DNA of 64,000 nucleotides from Oscarella lobularis (GCF_947507565.1 NC_089183.1:1984001-2048000), one strand, 5' to 3'. Positions 9,674-21,631 are shown, numbered from the stretch's first letter. Numbers and translations are program-made. Notes: a model not told the origin generated them from the letters alone.

Positions 9674-10251
9674 GTCGAACTGTATAATCCGGGTTTGTGA
9701 GAGCCGACTCGATCACGTGCCAAGCCCCTACACCACGCGACGGATTTTTGCTCTCTGTGCAGCAAGAGGAATGACGGTGAGCGTTTTCTCGGCTGCATTT
9801 TTACATCAAAAGCTGCTTGGAAATTAGGAGTGACAAATTTGAATTTATCGAATCTTACGACATCGGTCTGAAAATCGAATGGGTAATTTTGCTGAGAAAG
9901 AAATACCTCTGATGCAACGGAGAATCTATCAAGCTAACTATGTTACTTAGAAGAATTGTAATTTCAGCCAAGCCTAACAGCCCCGGCCAGGAGGCTCTCT
10001 GCATGCCAAGTGCCCATATGCTGTTACCTTTTTCTGCGTGTACATTCCTCACGTTTGCCTTTGCCCGTATCAATGCGCGCCGAATCGCTGCGATCGCCAA
10101 TTTCCATTTGGAAGCATTCTCACGAAAACTGACGCTGTCGTGTGCTGTGAAAATTGCCCCTCAGTCGTTGTCACCGTAGCCTCAACTCTATCGTCGCCCA
10201 AAGGAGCGAGACGAGAGACTCGTCTTCCGACGACGCGCGCGCGCTAACACG
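9674..10251. other. Intergenic: gene X relic and duplicated F-box upstream region
   Basis: At 9771-9776 ATGACG followed by GTGAGC matches exon 1 (ATGGAG, then GTAAGC) of gene X at 25603, with similar upstream sequence (CACCACGCGAC, GCAGCAAGAG). At about 9862-9925 sequence from the 3' flank of gene X reappears (GTCTGAAAATCGAATGGGTA; compare 26947). The body of gene X is absent. From about 9956 the block matches 5338-5626. Confidence 0.6.
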
Positions 10252-11379
10252 ACGACTACCTCCACTACCTCCGCTTCTGCATCGCCTCCCGTCGTCCTTT
10301 ACGAAATTTTCCGTCATTGTAACGCTCGCACACTGGCCAGAGCGAGTTGCGTCAATCGCCTATGGCGCGAAACGGCTCGACGCGTGACGAACGCAGTCAG
10401 AGCGTTCTCGACCCACGTCAGTACGCGTGCGACGTACGCCGAATGCCTTCTCGACGTCGCCTCTCACATCGACACGCTCCAACGCGCACCAGCAGCTCTC
10501 CTACTATTCATTTCGCATTACGACCACGATTACAGTGTCGTCGACGAAGTGACGTCATTTTGCCCTAGAATACCGTCAAATTGCATAGCAATATTCTGCC
10601 GCAACGAAGAAGTTGGCGTCATTGGCAAAGACGGACGCGTTTTCGAGTCGGACGATAAACAACCGGTCGTCGTGACGACGCTCGTCATTCCTCGATTAAA
10701 TGATATGTCCGTTCAACTGCTCGGCTTAAACGGATTGGAGAGTCCGGAAAAATTCACCGAGAACGCGATTCGCCGTCTCTTTGCTAGCAGCAACGTCGAG
10801 TTCGAGATCTGCCGAATACCCAAGCAGGAAGTCGTGAATTTATTCCCCGGCGGCGTCATCGATTACGAGTCGTCGCGTCTCGTTCTCTGCTTGACGTCCA
10901 GCGAAAGTCAATACTCCCCCGGTTGCAGTCAGCCGTTCTATCGCGGACTTCTTCGTTGTCGTCGTCGTCGTCGTCGTCGTCATGGTAACGCACTAACTAG
11001 CGCTCTCGTCGGCGGTACGGTCATAGGGGGTATTCGCTGCTACGTCCGTGCGACACAGATTCCTTATCCTAATTCGTCCCTTCTCGGATTGGCACTCGAA
11101 GGAGTCGGTTTTCGGCCCGCTACCGTGGTGTCACGTGACGTTCGAGACTTGATGGCGAGAGTTCGTCGAGATTTGGGTGGTGGCGCGTCGACGCTTCGAT
11201 CCGCCGCGTGTTTTGCGTGTATTTGCGTCGGGCGACGAGACGACGTCGTACCCGGATCGTCGTCGGATCCTTTGCACTCGATGCGAGCGCTCTTTCCCGG
11301 CGTTCCTGTCGTCGGTTTTTTGGGCAACGGTGAGTTTGGCGAATTGGGTGCCTGCGGTTGTGAGGATGAGGCTGGCGCG

Positions 11380-11426
<47 letters not shown>

Positions 11427-11595
11427 TCAAGGAGATCACAAGCACTCTGAGAAGCGCAAGCGTCTTGAAACGTTACAGCATGCTTTCACGTTTGCTTTTG
11501 GATTTCTGACGTTACCCAGCTATGTTTATTGCCCTTCTGATGGCAGTTTCGTAGATTTTTGCGTAATACCAGCTGGTGTACTTTTAGGACGTTAG
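10252..11595 (+). pseudogene. FBXO22-like copy B, start codon lost and stop lost
   Basis: The sequence is co-linear with copy A, but the initiator ATG reads ACG (10252-10254). The F-box has lost three residues (LDL) and one Ser. The usual stop TAA after LTLPS is TAT, so the frame reads on 24 codons to 11593-11595. The body is otherwise open for 447 codons. A (GAC)n expansion at about 11385-11426 encodes a run of 14 Asp, against 6 in copy A, and the Arg run is also longer. Without a non-AUG start or a new upstream exon, the F-box is not translated. It is probably a decaying gene. Confidence 0.65.
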
Positions 11596-11880
11596 GTGGC
11601 TTAGAGGCAGCGTGCAGTGAATTCCTCGCGAGGGAATATCTGGAGTCGACACCGAGTCATGTGAGAGCATATAATCCTACCACTAGAAGCAGACGTGCAG
11701 CTTTACGTGTGACGAGGATGGTAAGTTTGTTCTAGACGAAAACCCGTCCGCGCATTAAATAACATAATTTAATCAACAAAAACATCATATTAACACACGA
11801 AACGAGATTGTGAAGACCAACCCACAACGATAAACTAATCAAACACAAAAATGCGATTCTTTTGGTCGCTCTCGTCCGGC

Positions 11881-14316
11881 TCAGTCTTCTTTGTGCACCG
11901 GACATGCCTTCATTACTGCGTCGAACTGGTCTTCCAACTCCGCTGGAATTGAGAGCCCAGAAACCGCATCGGCACCGACTTCTTTTCTCAGAAGGCACAA
12001 AGGACACAACCCAGTTTGGTCGAAATACTTCTGAGCATCAAAGTCGCTGCAAAAGTATGTCAGATGGTTCAAGCCAAAAGCAGAGACAGCGGGGAATTTA
12101 GAGCAGTTGCAAACATTCACCAAAGGCACAAGTGTCGTGTAATAATAGCAGTCAGGATAATTTAGTTCGGCTTTAGTTGTGCGTTCAAAAAATCCTCTTT
12201 TATAGTCGCTGTTTCCAAACACCTTAGCAACCAGAGCATCTTTGCTTTCGACGTCGTTAGGCCAGATTGAGTCCAGATCGTCGTTGACAATAAGGAGTGC
12301 AGCCAAATACGAAGAGGCGATACGCATTCTCCCAGTTTGCGGCGAACACGACGCCGCATCAACAATAGCCTTGATGACTTTTCGCGAGCACACTGTATGC
12401 GCCAAGGAGCGAATTTCAGCAATGTAAGACAGGAATTCAACAGCCACGCAGTAACTCGTCTGACCCCTACCAGCATGAAAATAAAAATACGAGCCTCTTA
12501 GGGCCACTTCTGCCAAATTGTCCACAGCTTCAGGAACTTCGACGAAATCTTGGAACATACTCGGCAGCCCATAGCACAGTGAACAAAGAGCGCGAACAGA
12601 AGAAGAAGCTCCAAAAAGAAAGTCGTTGAGGTAATACCCCCCCTTATATAGCATTCTTTCAACTTCAATTTCAGAATAGACGACACAGCTTAGGCGAACG
12701 CACAATTTAGACAGATTGCTTTTATTTTTAGCCAAGTGTTGACGAACGATTGCCGGCACTTTTTCGAACAATCTTTTTAGCGTGTGGTACTTCGAATACG
12801 AGTGGTCCGGAAGATTGCTAATGACTGCCACAGCCAAATGCAAAAGAAGAGGTTGTGAACAAATAAACGGCGAGAAATGAAAAACACTTGACACTAGAGC
12901 TTCAATAAAACAGTTCACATCTCTCATATCATCACTCACGGCAAATTCGTCTGAATATTCCCGAAGCAGAGGGAAAATCCTTGGATTAAGAAATTTCCGA
13001 AGAAAATATTCTAGCAGACAACAAGCATGGTGGCCTAAAACCAGTGGCTTCTCTTGTTTCTCAATATCCCATTCCATTTCGCTGGACAAGCTATTGAAAA
13101 AGTCAGCGATGACCTTTGCTATCTTAAAATCCTTTTCAGTCTCCATGCGAAGCAGTCCCGCGTAAAGCATTGACGAGACTGGAGAAGGAATCACCTCGCC
13201 GCTGCGCCGCAATAGTCTTTCGTCATAAAGAGTGACAACATCAGAAAAAGCAGCGTAATTTCTCAAAGCGTGCTTGCTGCAATAATCATGGACGTTCTCC
13301 CCAGTCGAAATTTGACAGTTCTCAGCTCCAAGATCATATCCATTATTACGTCTATGAAAATTCTCAAGAAATTTGAGTTGACTGAATCGATTAGTAGCTC
13401 GTAGAACGTCGCATACGCAATCCAGGCCGAGAGTGTCTGAGCATTCAAGGTGAGTAAGCGAAGAAGAACTGGTTAGAATGTCGTAAAGGGCCTGTTTTAC
13501 GCCTGCAGCTGATTCGCCGTCACGGCGCCAAGAAACGTAAGAGAGATCAACACTGCTCAAAAGGCCAAGCTTGGAAAAAAACGCTGAAATGTTCGAACTT
13601 AGCGTTGCAGTGACGGTCGATTCTGTGACAGGGACGACGTACAACGAATTGAGGCCGAGATGTTTGAGACGAACACATGCGAGACAGTCAGCCGTGGAGA
13701 ACGCTTCGAAAAGGCTAACAGGAATTCCAGAAATGCACAGGTGCTCCAGTAGAGGTAGACTCGATACAAAAGTACGCAGCTCTTCAAGAGAAACGGACGT
13801 GAATCCAATGTCCAAATGCCTTAGATTTGAAAAATGCGGAAGTTCGACTAATCCAATTTCGCCAATGATATGACGAGCACAGAAGCTCGTCAATGACGTC
13901 ATGCACTTGTCCTCGACGATTTTCAAAAAAGGAGTCGACAGATCCGCCCAACACGGACTGAACGATATGTCAATGCTCGTCACGTTGACCAATTCTGCTA
14001 TTTTGTCGACGAATTCGATTGGATTGACATCAATACAGTAGAGAGGCAACGCAGTCAAACGAATGCGATTTCGATCGAGTAGAATATCGAGGACGCCTGC
14101 TGTCAGCTTTCCACGTCGAGCCAGTCCGTCGATAATGCGGTTGGCGATAGGCGAAGACAAGCACACCGAACACGTGGGGTCCCCGAGAAGAATCTCGGCG
14201 ACAGAGGGCAAAGGAGACGCTGGTATGTCACCCAGTGAAGACAAATGCGGAACGAAGAACGTTTCGCACAGACTTTGGACGGCCCAATCGGACAGCGTGT
14301 CGAGATGAACGTCCAT
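11881..14316 (-). CDS. ZYG11/ZER1-like protein (copy B)
   Basis: This intact 811-residue paralogue of the gene at 7235-9673 has the same start (MDVHLDTLSDWAVQ) and end (ACPVHKED). The middle third diverges (ENFHRRNNGYDLGAENCQIS, SDEFAVSDDMRDVN), while the LRR and C-terminal parts are nearly unchanged. It is convergent with FBXO22-like copy B. Its start lies only 163 bp from the start of copy C on the opposite strand, giving a compact divergent intergenic region with a CACGTG box at about 14355-14360. Confidence 0.6.
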   Translation of the reverse strand: MDVHLDTLSDWAVQSLCETFFVPHLSSLGDIPASPLPSVAEILLGDPTCSVCLSSPIANRIIDGLARRGKLTAGVLDILLDRNRIRLTALPLYCIDVNPIEFVDKIAELVNVTSIDISFSPCWADLSTPFLKIVEDKCMTSLTSFCARHIIGEIGLVELPHFSNLRHLDIGFTSVSLEELRTFVSSLPLLEHLCISGIPVSLFEAFSTADCLACVRLKHLGLNSLYVVPVTESTVTATLSSNISAFFSKLGLLSSVDLSYVSWRRDGESAAGVKQALYDILTSSSSLTHLECSDTLGLDCVCDVLRATNRFSQLKFLENFHRRNNGYDLGAENCQISTGENVHDYCSKHALRNYAAFSDVVTLYDERLLRRSGEVIPSPVSSMLYAGLLRMETEKDFKIAKVIADFFNSLSSEMEWDIEKQEKPLVLGHHACCLLEYFLRKFLNPRIFPLLREYSDEFAVSDDMRDVNCFIEALVSSVFHFSPFICSQPLLLHLAVAVISNLPDHSYSKYHTLKRLFEKVPAIVRQHLAKNKSNLSKLCVRLSCVVYSEIEVERMLYKGGYYLNDFLFGASSSVRALCSLCYGLPSMFQDFVEVPEAVDNLAEVALRGSYFYFHAGRGQTSYCVAVEFLSYIAEIRSLAHTVCSRKVIKAIVDAASCSPQTGRMRIASSYLAALLIVNDDLDSIWPNDVESKDALVAKVFGNSDYKRGFFERTTKAELNYPDCYYYTTLVPLVNVCNCSKFPAVSAFGLNHLTYFCSDFDAQKYFDQTGLCPLCLLRKEVGADAVSGLSIPAELEDQFDAVMKACPVHKED

Positions 14317-14479
14317 GTCGAGTACAATCCGGGTTTGTGAGTGCCGACTCGATCACGTGCCAAGCGCCTACACCTCGCGACGGATTTTTGCTCTCTGTGC
14401 AGCAAGAGGAATGACGGTGAGCGTTTTCTAAGCTGCATTTTTACATCAAAAGCTCGGACGACGCGCGCGCGCTAACACG

Positions 14480-15747
14480 ATGACTACCTCCGCTTCTACA
14501 TCGCCTCTCGACCTTCCCGTCGTCCTTTACGAAATTTTCCGTCATTGTAACGCTCGCACGCTCGCCAGAGCGAGTTGCGTCAATCGCCTATGGCGCGAAA
14601 CGGCTCGACGCGTGACGTCAAACGCAATCAGAGCGTTCTCGACCCACGTTAGTGCGCGTGCGACGTACGCCGAATGCCTTCTCGACGTCGCTTCTCACAT
14701 CGACACGCTCCAACGCGCACCAGTAGCTCTCCTACTATTCATTTCGCATGACGACCACGATTACATGATTACAGTGTCGTCGACGAAGTGACGTCATTAT
14801 GCCCTAGAATACCGTCAAATTGCATAGCAATATTCTGCCACAACCAAGAAGTTGGCGTCATCGGCAAAGACGGACGCGTTTTCGAGGCGGACGATAAACA
14901 ACCGATCGTCGTGACGACGCTCGTCATTCCTCGATTTAATAATATGTCCGTTCAACTGCTCGGCTTGAACGGGTTCGAGAGTCCGGAAAAATTCACCGAG
15001 AACGCGATTCGCAGTCTCTTTGCTCGTAGCAACGTCGACCGGAGCCGCGGAAGACCCAAGCAGGAAGTCGTGAATTTATTCCCCGGTGGCGTCATCGATT
15101 ACGAGTCTTCACGTCTCGTTCTCTGCTTGACGTCCGGCGAGTTTGAATGCACCTTCGGTCGCTATTCAAGTTTCTGTCGGTCCTTGACCTTCTATCGCGG
15201 ACTTCTTCATCGTCGTCGTCGTCATGGTAACGCACTAACTAGCTCTCTCGTCGGCGGTACAGTCGCAGGGTGCATTAGCTGCTACGTCGGTGTGACGCGG
15301 ATTCCTTATTTTAATTCGTACCGTTTCGGATTGGCACTCGGAGGAGTCGGTCTTCGGTCCGCTACCGTGGTGTCACGTGACGTTCAAGACGTTCGAGACT
15401 TGATGGCGAGAGTTCGTCGAGATTTGTGTGGTGGTGCGTCGACGCTTCGATCTGCTGCGTGTTTCGCGTTTATTTCCTTGGAACGACAAGACGACGTCGT
15501 ACCTGGATCGTCGTCCGATCCTTTGCACTCAATGCGAGCGCTCTTTCCCGGCGTTCCCGTCGTCGGGTTTTTCGACATTGGCGAGTTCGGCAAATCGGGG
15601 GCTTGCGGTTGTGAGGATGAGGCTGGCGCGGGTGACGACGACGGTGACGGCGACGATCAAGGAGATCAAGAGCGCTTCAAGAAGCGCGTTGAAGCGTTTC
15701 AACATACTTTCACGTTTGCTTTTGGATTTCTGACCTTACCCAGCTAA
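14480..15747 (+). pseudogene. FBXO22-like copy C, frameshifted by an 8-nt duplication
   Basis: The N-terminal F-box half (14480-14791) ends in HDDHDYMITVSSTK and a stop. The FIST half continues in another frame at 14788-15747 (CPRIPSNCIAIFCHNQEVGV to LTLPS). Compared with copy B, GATTACAT-like sequence is duplicated near 14760 (GATTACATGATTAC), an 8-bp insertion that shifts the frame. The two halves are otherwise open. Its promoter region is gone: 25 bp upstream of the start the sequence switches to ZYG11-like copy B upstream DNA. Confidence 0.75.
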
Positions 15748-17246
15748 ATTTGTTGCCCAGTTTCATAGATTTTTCGCACAGTACCAGCTGGTGTACTTTT
15801 AGGACGTTGAATAACTGCATTAATTAGAAGGTAACAGTTTCCTGGTGTGTGGTCATCCGGGATTCCTTTTGCTTCACGTAAAACGGATTCCCCGTGGGCA
15901 TCTCCGTTTAGCGAAGCCATCCTTCGTCCTAGACGAGCGCAATCTTTTTTCTACATGGCAGGTAGGTATAGGCGTTGATCCGACCCGTTTTCGCGGTCTT
16001 TCTCGTCATTTTCTTCGCCCTGTCCTTACGCAAACAACTGGGAAAACGCCCAACGTTCTATGCAGCGGTACCGCGCTGGTCCTTTACTCGCGAAAACGTC
16101 ACGTAGCGCTCTAGAACAAATGATTTTAGTGGCGGCGTCTCCTCGATCGAAATGCCGGGTCGCGCCTTCTGTCGCCTTCATCGGATCGAGGCCGGCCCCT
16201 CGGCCCCTCGTTCGCGAGTCGCCTGATAGCACAGATAGTCAGCGTTGTTCTTTGCTAGGGACCCATACGCGAAGCCAAATTCAGCCTGTGACGCGGTATG
16301 TCAGTTGTGGTCTAACATATGCCGTGCTTTCCATGCAACTTTCTCAATAGTATTTGATCGCTTCTTATCCCGCGCCTGTGGCATCGGTTGCGCCAAATGG
16401 TCCTTTATACTGTATGATAGACGCCATCACTCAATGCTCACCACCACTTCAGAAGATCTTTATATGAATTCTCGCTCTTAGCTGATGCGTGTTATTCAGT
16501 AACAGAGCAAAGTGGACCTTTCGTATTTCTCTACCAAGCTTTCTAAAAGATCCCCGGTCAGCCCGTACTGCTTTGAATCATATGCCTGTACGGTCTTTCC
16601 AACTCCTCAAAAAAATTTCTTGAGATACTCCTCCGGCTATATTTCTTTACCGTACGTCTTCACCAGACATTGCACGGCACCTTGTCCTAATTCTTGACAA
16701 AAGTTGTAGCCCCCTATGCAGTAGGTCGGCTGGGGATCTATGGATTTCGTACCAAAAATTATTCGCAAGAAGCGACCCCAAGGTGTACAGTCCCACGTCA
16801 TTCGCTCCAAACGTGCGAGACGTGTAGCACCAAATTATTGCAAAAAGTCAAGCTGAGTTGGAGGGAGGGAGAGGCGAATTATATTACGGCGTCCTCGTTT
16901 TCAAGCAAACCGCGGGTTTCCATCAACTAGAGTTACCGCTTGCATAACAATATAGAATAACGATAAAAGAGATTACAGCAAAAGTACAAAATGCCAAGTA
17001 GTCAGGAAACCAATCCTCCCTCTGTTCTAAATGAGAAAACCTAACTAAAAAGTTGAACAAAAAATAAGGGTGTCGTGAAACGACTAAACGATACTAATAG
17101 AAAAGAATGTCGCGATGGACGAGTATATGTGCAACTCTAATTAAGAATATCATATTTAGGGACGACGAATCAGACAGATTTTCTGTGGCTGCCATAGTAT
17201 ACGTATAATACTGTGTGCGCAATTGATGACTCGAATACGCAAAGAG
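15748..17246. other. Flank module shared by all ROCO copies, including relic ORF Y1
   Basis: No intact gene is present. The 15845-16400 segment recurs at 26970-27470, 35880-36300 and 50230-50700, and in part at 22060-22230. Relic Y1 lies at about 16540-16812. Between Y1 and the ROCO stop is AT-rich DNA, also shared between copies. Confidence 0.55.
16540..16812 (-). pseudogene. Relic ORF Y (copy 1), unknown protein
   Basis: The minus strand reads TPWGRFLRIIFGTKSIDPQP, then TYCIGGYNFCQELGQGAVQC and LVKTYGKEI, then a TAG, then PEEYLKKFF and another stop. The same peptide, broken at different places, recurs at about 22340-22640, 27470-27770, 36465-36770 and 50810-51075, always a few hundred bp 3' of a ROCO gene and on the same strand. 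Codon-phase similarity suggests an ancestral coding exon. I do not recognise the family. Confidence 0.4.
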
Positions 17247-20200
17247 TCAGTGTGAGCCTAAAAAAAGGATTGCTAAGATGCTTAGGCAAACGCGCAGCAC
17301 AAAAAGAAACTTACCAGAAAAAATGTCGGCTACTACATTTGAGTAGCCTACGTCAGGATCGTTCACGGCATTGATAAAATGCCTGCGGGTTGCTTTATTG
17401 CCGAACTTGCTTGCCCAAGCCTCCAGCATCTCTACAGCACGCTCGCTATCGTTGCCTTTCTCTCCAAACGCATGAATGTCATGAAGTCTAAAAGGTTCCG
17501 GTTTCAAAATTCTCGCAATACTACGCCATTCTGCTTGAATGCGTTTAGCCGCTCTAAATCTTTCTTGCGGAGTCATCGCTGTATCGAGAAACTCGTCACC
17601 AAATGAGGAAGTGCCACCTAAAAAAAGCAGATAAACATCGTCCTTTCTCGATTACTGAACTTACAAACGCGGGAAAACTCGGACGTTTTAGTTGCTTCTA
17701 GTAGAGTGTCCTTCCCCAAGTCGCCAAAACAGCTGCTAATAACTTTGCCTAATTCACAGTCTTGTAAGGCGTCAGTAAGAACAGCAACAACGGCGTTTTT
17801 TTCAGACTTCTTTATCCATATCGTTAGCAATTGAAGCACTTGACTTGCGTCAATATCGTTTGCCACCGGGCTAAGACAGCTGACGTCCAGGATAAAAGCA
17901 AGCTCCCTGATTTGCTTTTTTGTAGAGCACCGACTCACTTCCCTTGCAACCGATCTTGCATCTTGTGACTTGACCGGATTTCCACACGCATCCGGAAATA
18001 TTTCATCTATTCGTCGCTGGTATGATCTAAGAACTGAAGAGAAGACTAAAATAATATTTTAACCCAATGATCTGTTTATACCTCGTCTGATACTGTTGCT
18101 GCATTCCTCAAGTTCTCTAGGTTTGGCGGCAACAAGGGTTCTTAGTTGCCAATCTTGTGATGATATTTGGACCCGTTGCTTCTTCATTTCAGTGTCGCCG
18201 TCAGAATAGTCAAAGAAAATGCTATATAAACTTCCAGGAAATATTTTCAATAGCATTTGCAGCTGAACAATGCATCTCCAGAACACGTGAAACAGTCGAT
18301 CTAATGCATTGCGGGATTTCGGTGTGCGGCATTTGCAAAGGATTGCTGCATTAGTCGCAAGTTCTTCGCACGTAAATTTAGCTTTGATCGGACCATAGGA
18401 GAGCGTAAATCCATTATTCCAATGACGAATTAGTTGGCTGATCTGGTGACATCGAGCTGAAAATCGTTGAAAAATTCCCAGAGGAAGAGTGAAAACAAAA
18501 GAGTACGAAAGTTGCACTTCAATACTACCTTTTAGACAAGCTGCAGGAAAGTTTTCTTCTGCATCGCGAGGGCAACCTTGACTAAGTAACCAAGGCACTA
18601 AGAGGCATACGTCGGCTTTCTCCAAATGATCAACGATGTCATACGCTTCACTATCACTATGTTCATTAGGCAATCCATGTTTGCTTTTTGCGTAGGCGAA
18701 ATCGAACGATAACAACATTTTCATAAAAATATTGACGCTTTCCGCGTCAAGCTTTTGACTCCGTAAAAGAGCTCTTAGCAACGGAATTGACAGAGTTGCA
18801 TTACTAGACAGCTCCTCTTTATCTTCGATGAATCGTTCGGAGCTAATTTCTGTTGTTCCACTTTCGTGCACCAATACGTCGTAATCGTGACGAAAAATTT
18901 GCTTCAGCGCATCGACAATTCTTTTGCTCGACCCGAAAACAACATCACTCAAGCGAGATTGATCAAAATACAATATAGTGCCAACTTGATGGTAGTACCT
19001 TAGAACGATCATAACTTCCTCTTTGGACAAATCAAACTGACCACCTAATCTGTTTAAAAAATCCACTTTCAACGCAGATAGGCCATTATGAGAGAGTCTG
19101 CATTCTCTTTCAACTCTTTCCTCAAAATTGTACCAAGTTTCCGGAACAATGTCTCCAGCATTTGGAAATAGCTTCTCGTTGTCAGTCAGTTTATCAATGA
19201 AATCTCTAAACTTTGCAGTAGTTTGCACGTCTTTTGCTGAAGTAAAAACGACACTATTCTCAACGCGTACATTCTGTTTCTTGATGAACGCAGCTTTCTC
19301 TTCATCCCACAAAATGTTCTCTTTAATAATTGCTTCTCGATTTTCTCTGAAATTGTTCATTTGGCGAGTGAACTCTTCTTGATACGGTCTAGGATTCCAA
19401 TCGTTAGACAAGAGATCAACTTTTGTAAAAACGCAAACGACATTGCATTTCTCATTCCGCTCGTACACGACTTGTAGATACTTTCCTATATGCTCATGAA
19501 AGCTTGCCTCCGTCAGCTCATAACGCTGAACATCGACTACAATGACGACCAAGCCATTCTCGCTGACGAACAATTGATTAGTTAAAAGATAACACCTTTG
19601 CCCGCCGCAATCAATAATTTTGGCACGCTTGTCAGCCAACGCCAACCCATATTCTTCCACACCTATAGTTCTGTCTTCGAGACACGTGCAAAATGATGCG
19701 TTGCGCAGCATGGTTTGAAATAAGCTTGTTTTTCCTGAACAACCCTCACCTAAAACAACAATCTTTAATCGTCTTGACGAGGTCAGTATATCGGAGGAAA
19801 AATAAGATCGTATTGAAGCTAAACCTTGCTTCCAAACTCCTTTCGGTGGAAATGTTATAGGATTCCCTAAGCATTCCAAGTATATTAATTTTCCAATTGA
19901 CGAAGGCAAACGTGTCAGTAAGCAACCAGTCACATTCAGAACTTCCAGCAATCCCAAACTCGATGGTAATTCTTCTAGACCGCAATACTGCAGATCTAGT
20001 TCTTTTAGATTCTCTAGCTTTTGCAACATATCATCAGGAAGACTTTTCAAATTCCTGTTTTTACCCAAATCAAGCTTCTTCAGGGCAGTTAAGCTACTCA
20101 AGCTCATTGGAAATTGTTGTAGACCACACCCATGCAAGTCGAGTTTTTCCAGGTTCTGTAGTTTCTTCGCTATATCTTCAGGGAGACTTTTCAATTCACT

Positions 20201-21485
20201 GTTTCGACTCAAATCAAGCCTCTTCAGGGCAGTTAGGTTGCTCAAACTAATTGGAAGTGTTTGTAGACCACAACTTCGCACGTTTAGTTCTTCCAGTTTC
20301 TGTAGTTTCGTTCCTATATCTTCAGGAAGACTTTTCAATTTACTGTTTCCCCACAGATGAAGCTTCCTCAGGGCAGTTAGGTTGCTCAAACTAATTGGAA
20401 GTTGTTTTAGATCGCACCACCCCAACTCGAGTTCTTCCAGGTTCTGTAGTTTCGTCCCTATATCTTCCGGAAGACTTCTCAATTCACTGTTTCCACTCAA
20501 GTCAAGCTTCTTCAGGGAAGTTAGGTTACTCAAACTAATTGGAAGTTGTTTTAGATCGCACCACCCCAAATCGAGTTCTTCCAGGTTCTGTAGTTTCGTC
20601 CCTATATCTTCCGGAAGACTTCTCAATTCACTGTTTCCACTCAAATCAATCTTCTTCAGGGCAGTTATGTCACTCAAACTATTTGGAAGTTGGTGTAGAC
20701 TACACCCCCACAAGATGAGTTCTTCCAGGTTCTGTAGTTTCTTCCCTATGTCTTCAGGAAGACTTTGCAATTCCCTGTTCGAATTTAAATCCAGTCTCTT
20801 TAGGTCTTTTAGTTCACTGATTTGTGAGGGAAAGTGTTTTAGACCGCAAGACTGCAAAGTGAGTGCTTCTAAGTTCGACAACGTTTCTTGAGGTTTACTC
20901 TCGAATCTCCTTTTTTGTATTGGAGCGAACAGTGCTGCATACTTGTTGAGCAAATTTTTTCGAATAGAAAGAGAGCGTAGTTCTTTTTGCGACTCTACGG
21001 CACGTATAATGTCATCTTCGTTAACAAGGATTAGACATAGTTCTTTGAGACGTGAAGGCAGAAGTGGTAGTGATCGAGAGTAGTAATACAGACTGTTCCT
21101 CTGCGTTCGACCTATTTGAACTCGTGTAATGCCGTCCATACTTGCTAGTGAAAGATTTTGTGCTGCGGCACAATCAATACTTAAGGCCGATACTTCAGTC
21201 AGGCTTGAAACGTCAAACGGAAGGCAATCACTTTCCAAAATAGCCTCATTATTACCTTCTATACACAGTACTGCATCTTCATCGTTAGACCAGTCTAAAC
21301 AATACCATCTAAGAAACAATAAAGACTACGCTAAACCTTCCAGCTGCGAATATAGGTACAGTAGTACTTACTTACCGATTATGGTCTTTCATGCGGCCGA
21401 CAGTTTGTATTTGGTAAACGAAATTTTTGTATGTTACGTTCTCTCCTCGCCTAAGAGCGCGAATAAGCTGATCCGAGGTACTCAT
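17247..21485 (-). CDS. ROCO1: LRR-ROC-COR-Death-Death protein, five exons
   Basis: Predicted exons (minus): 21485-21376, 21308-18082, 18033-17665, 17617-17315, 17257-17247. All junctions are GT/AG, all phases agree, and the product is 1339 residues. The N-terminus begins MSTSDQLIRALRRGENVTYK. Five 48-residue LRR units plus one divergent unit span about 200-500 (pattern NSELRSLPEDIGTKLQNLEE). The ROC GTPase has a P-loop GEGCSGKTS (about 555), DCGGQ (about 606), TKVD (about 665) and TSAKD. A COR region runs to about 1112. Exon 3 encodes one Death-fold domain (IRELAFILDVSC...VLTDALQDCELGKV). Exon 4 encodes a second (IQAEWRSIARILKPEPF...MLEAWASKFGNKATRRHF). The last exon adds only Ser-His. ROC-COR with Death recalls DAPK1; LRR-ROC-COR recalls MFHAS1. 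It appears functional. Confidence 0.85.
19925..20825 (-). repeat. 144-bp tandem LRR-coding repeats in ROCO1
   Basis: Five full 144-bp units and a degenerate last unit. Each encodes two LRRs with near-invariant framework (SLPEDIGTKLQNLEEL, QLPISLSNLTALKKLDL) and a variable window before Cys (ILWGCSL, DLGWCDL, ELGWCDL, NVRSCGL, DLHGCGL). Confidence 0.85.
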
Positions 21486-21631
21486 CGCTGTTGTAATTTG
21501 CATAAGAGAAGCAGACCCGTATATTTCGTGAAGGGACATGTATCGTTTGAAGTTTCATGCTCGTCTTTGGTTCACGGTAAACTTGAAATAGGTGCAACCT
21601 GTCGTAATCGGCCGTCAACTAGCGCCCTGAT

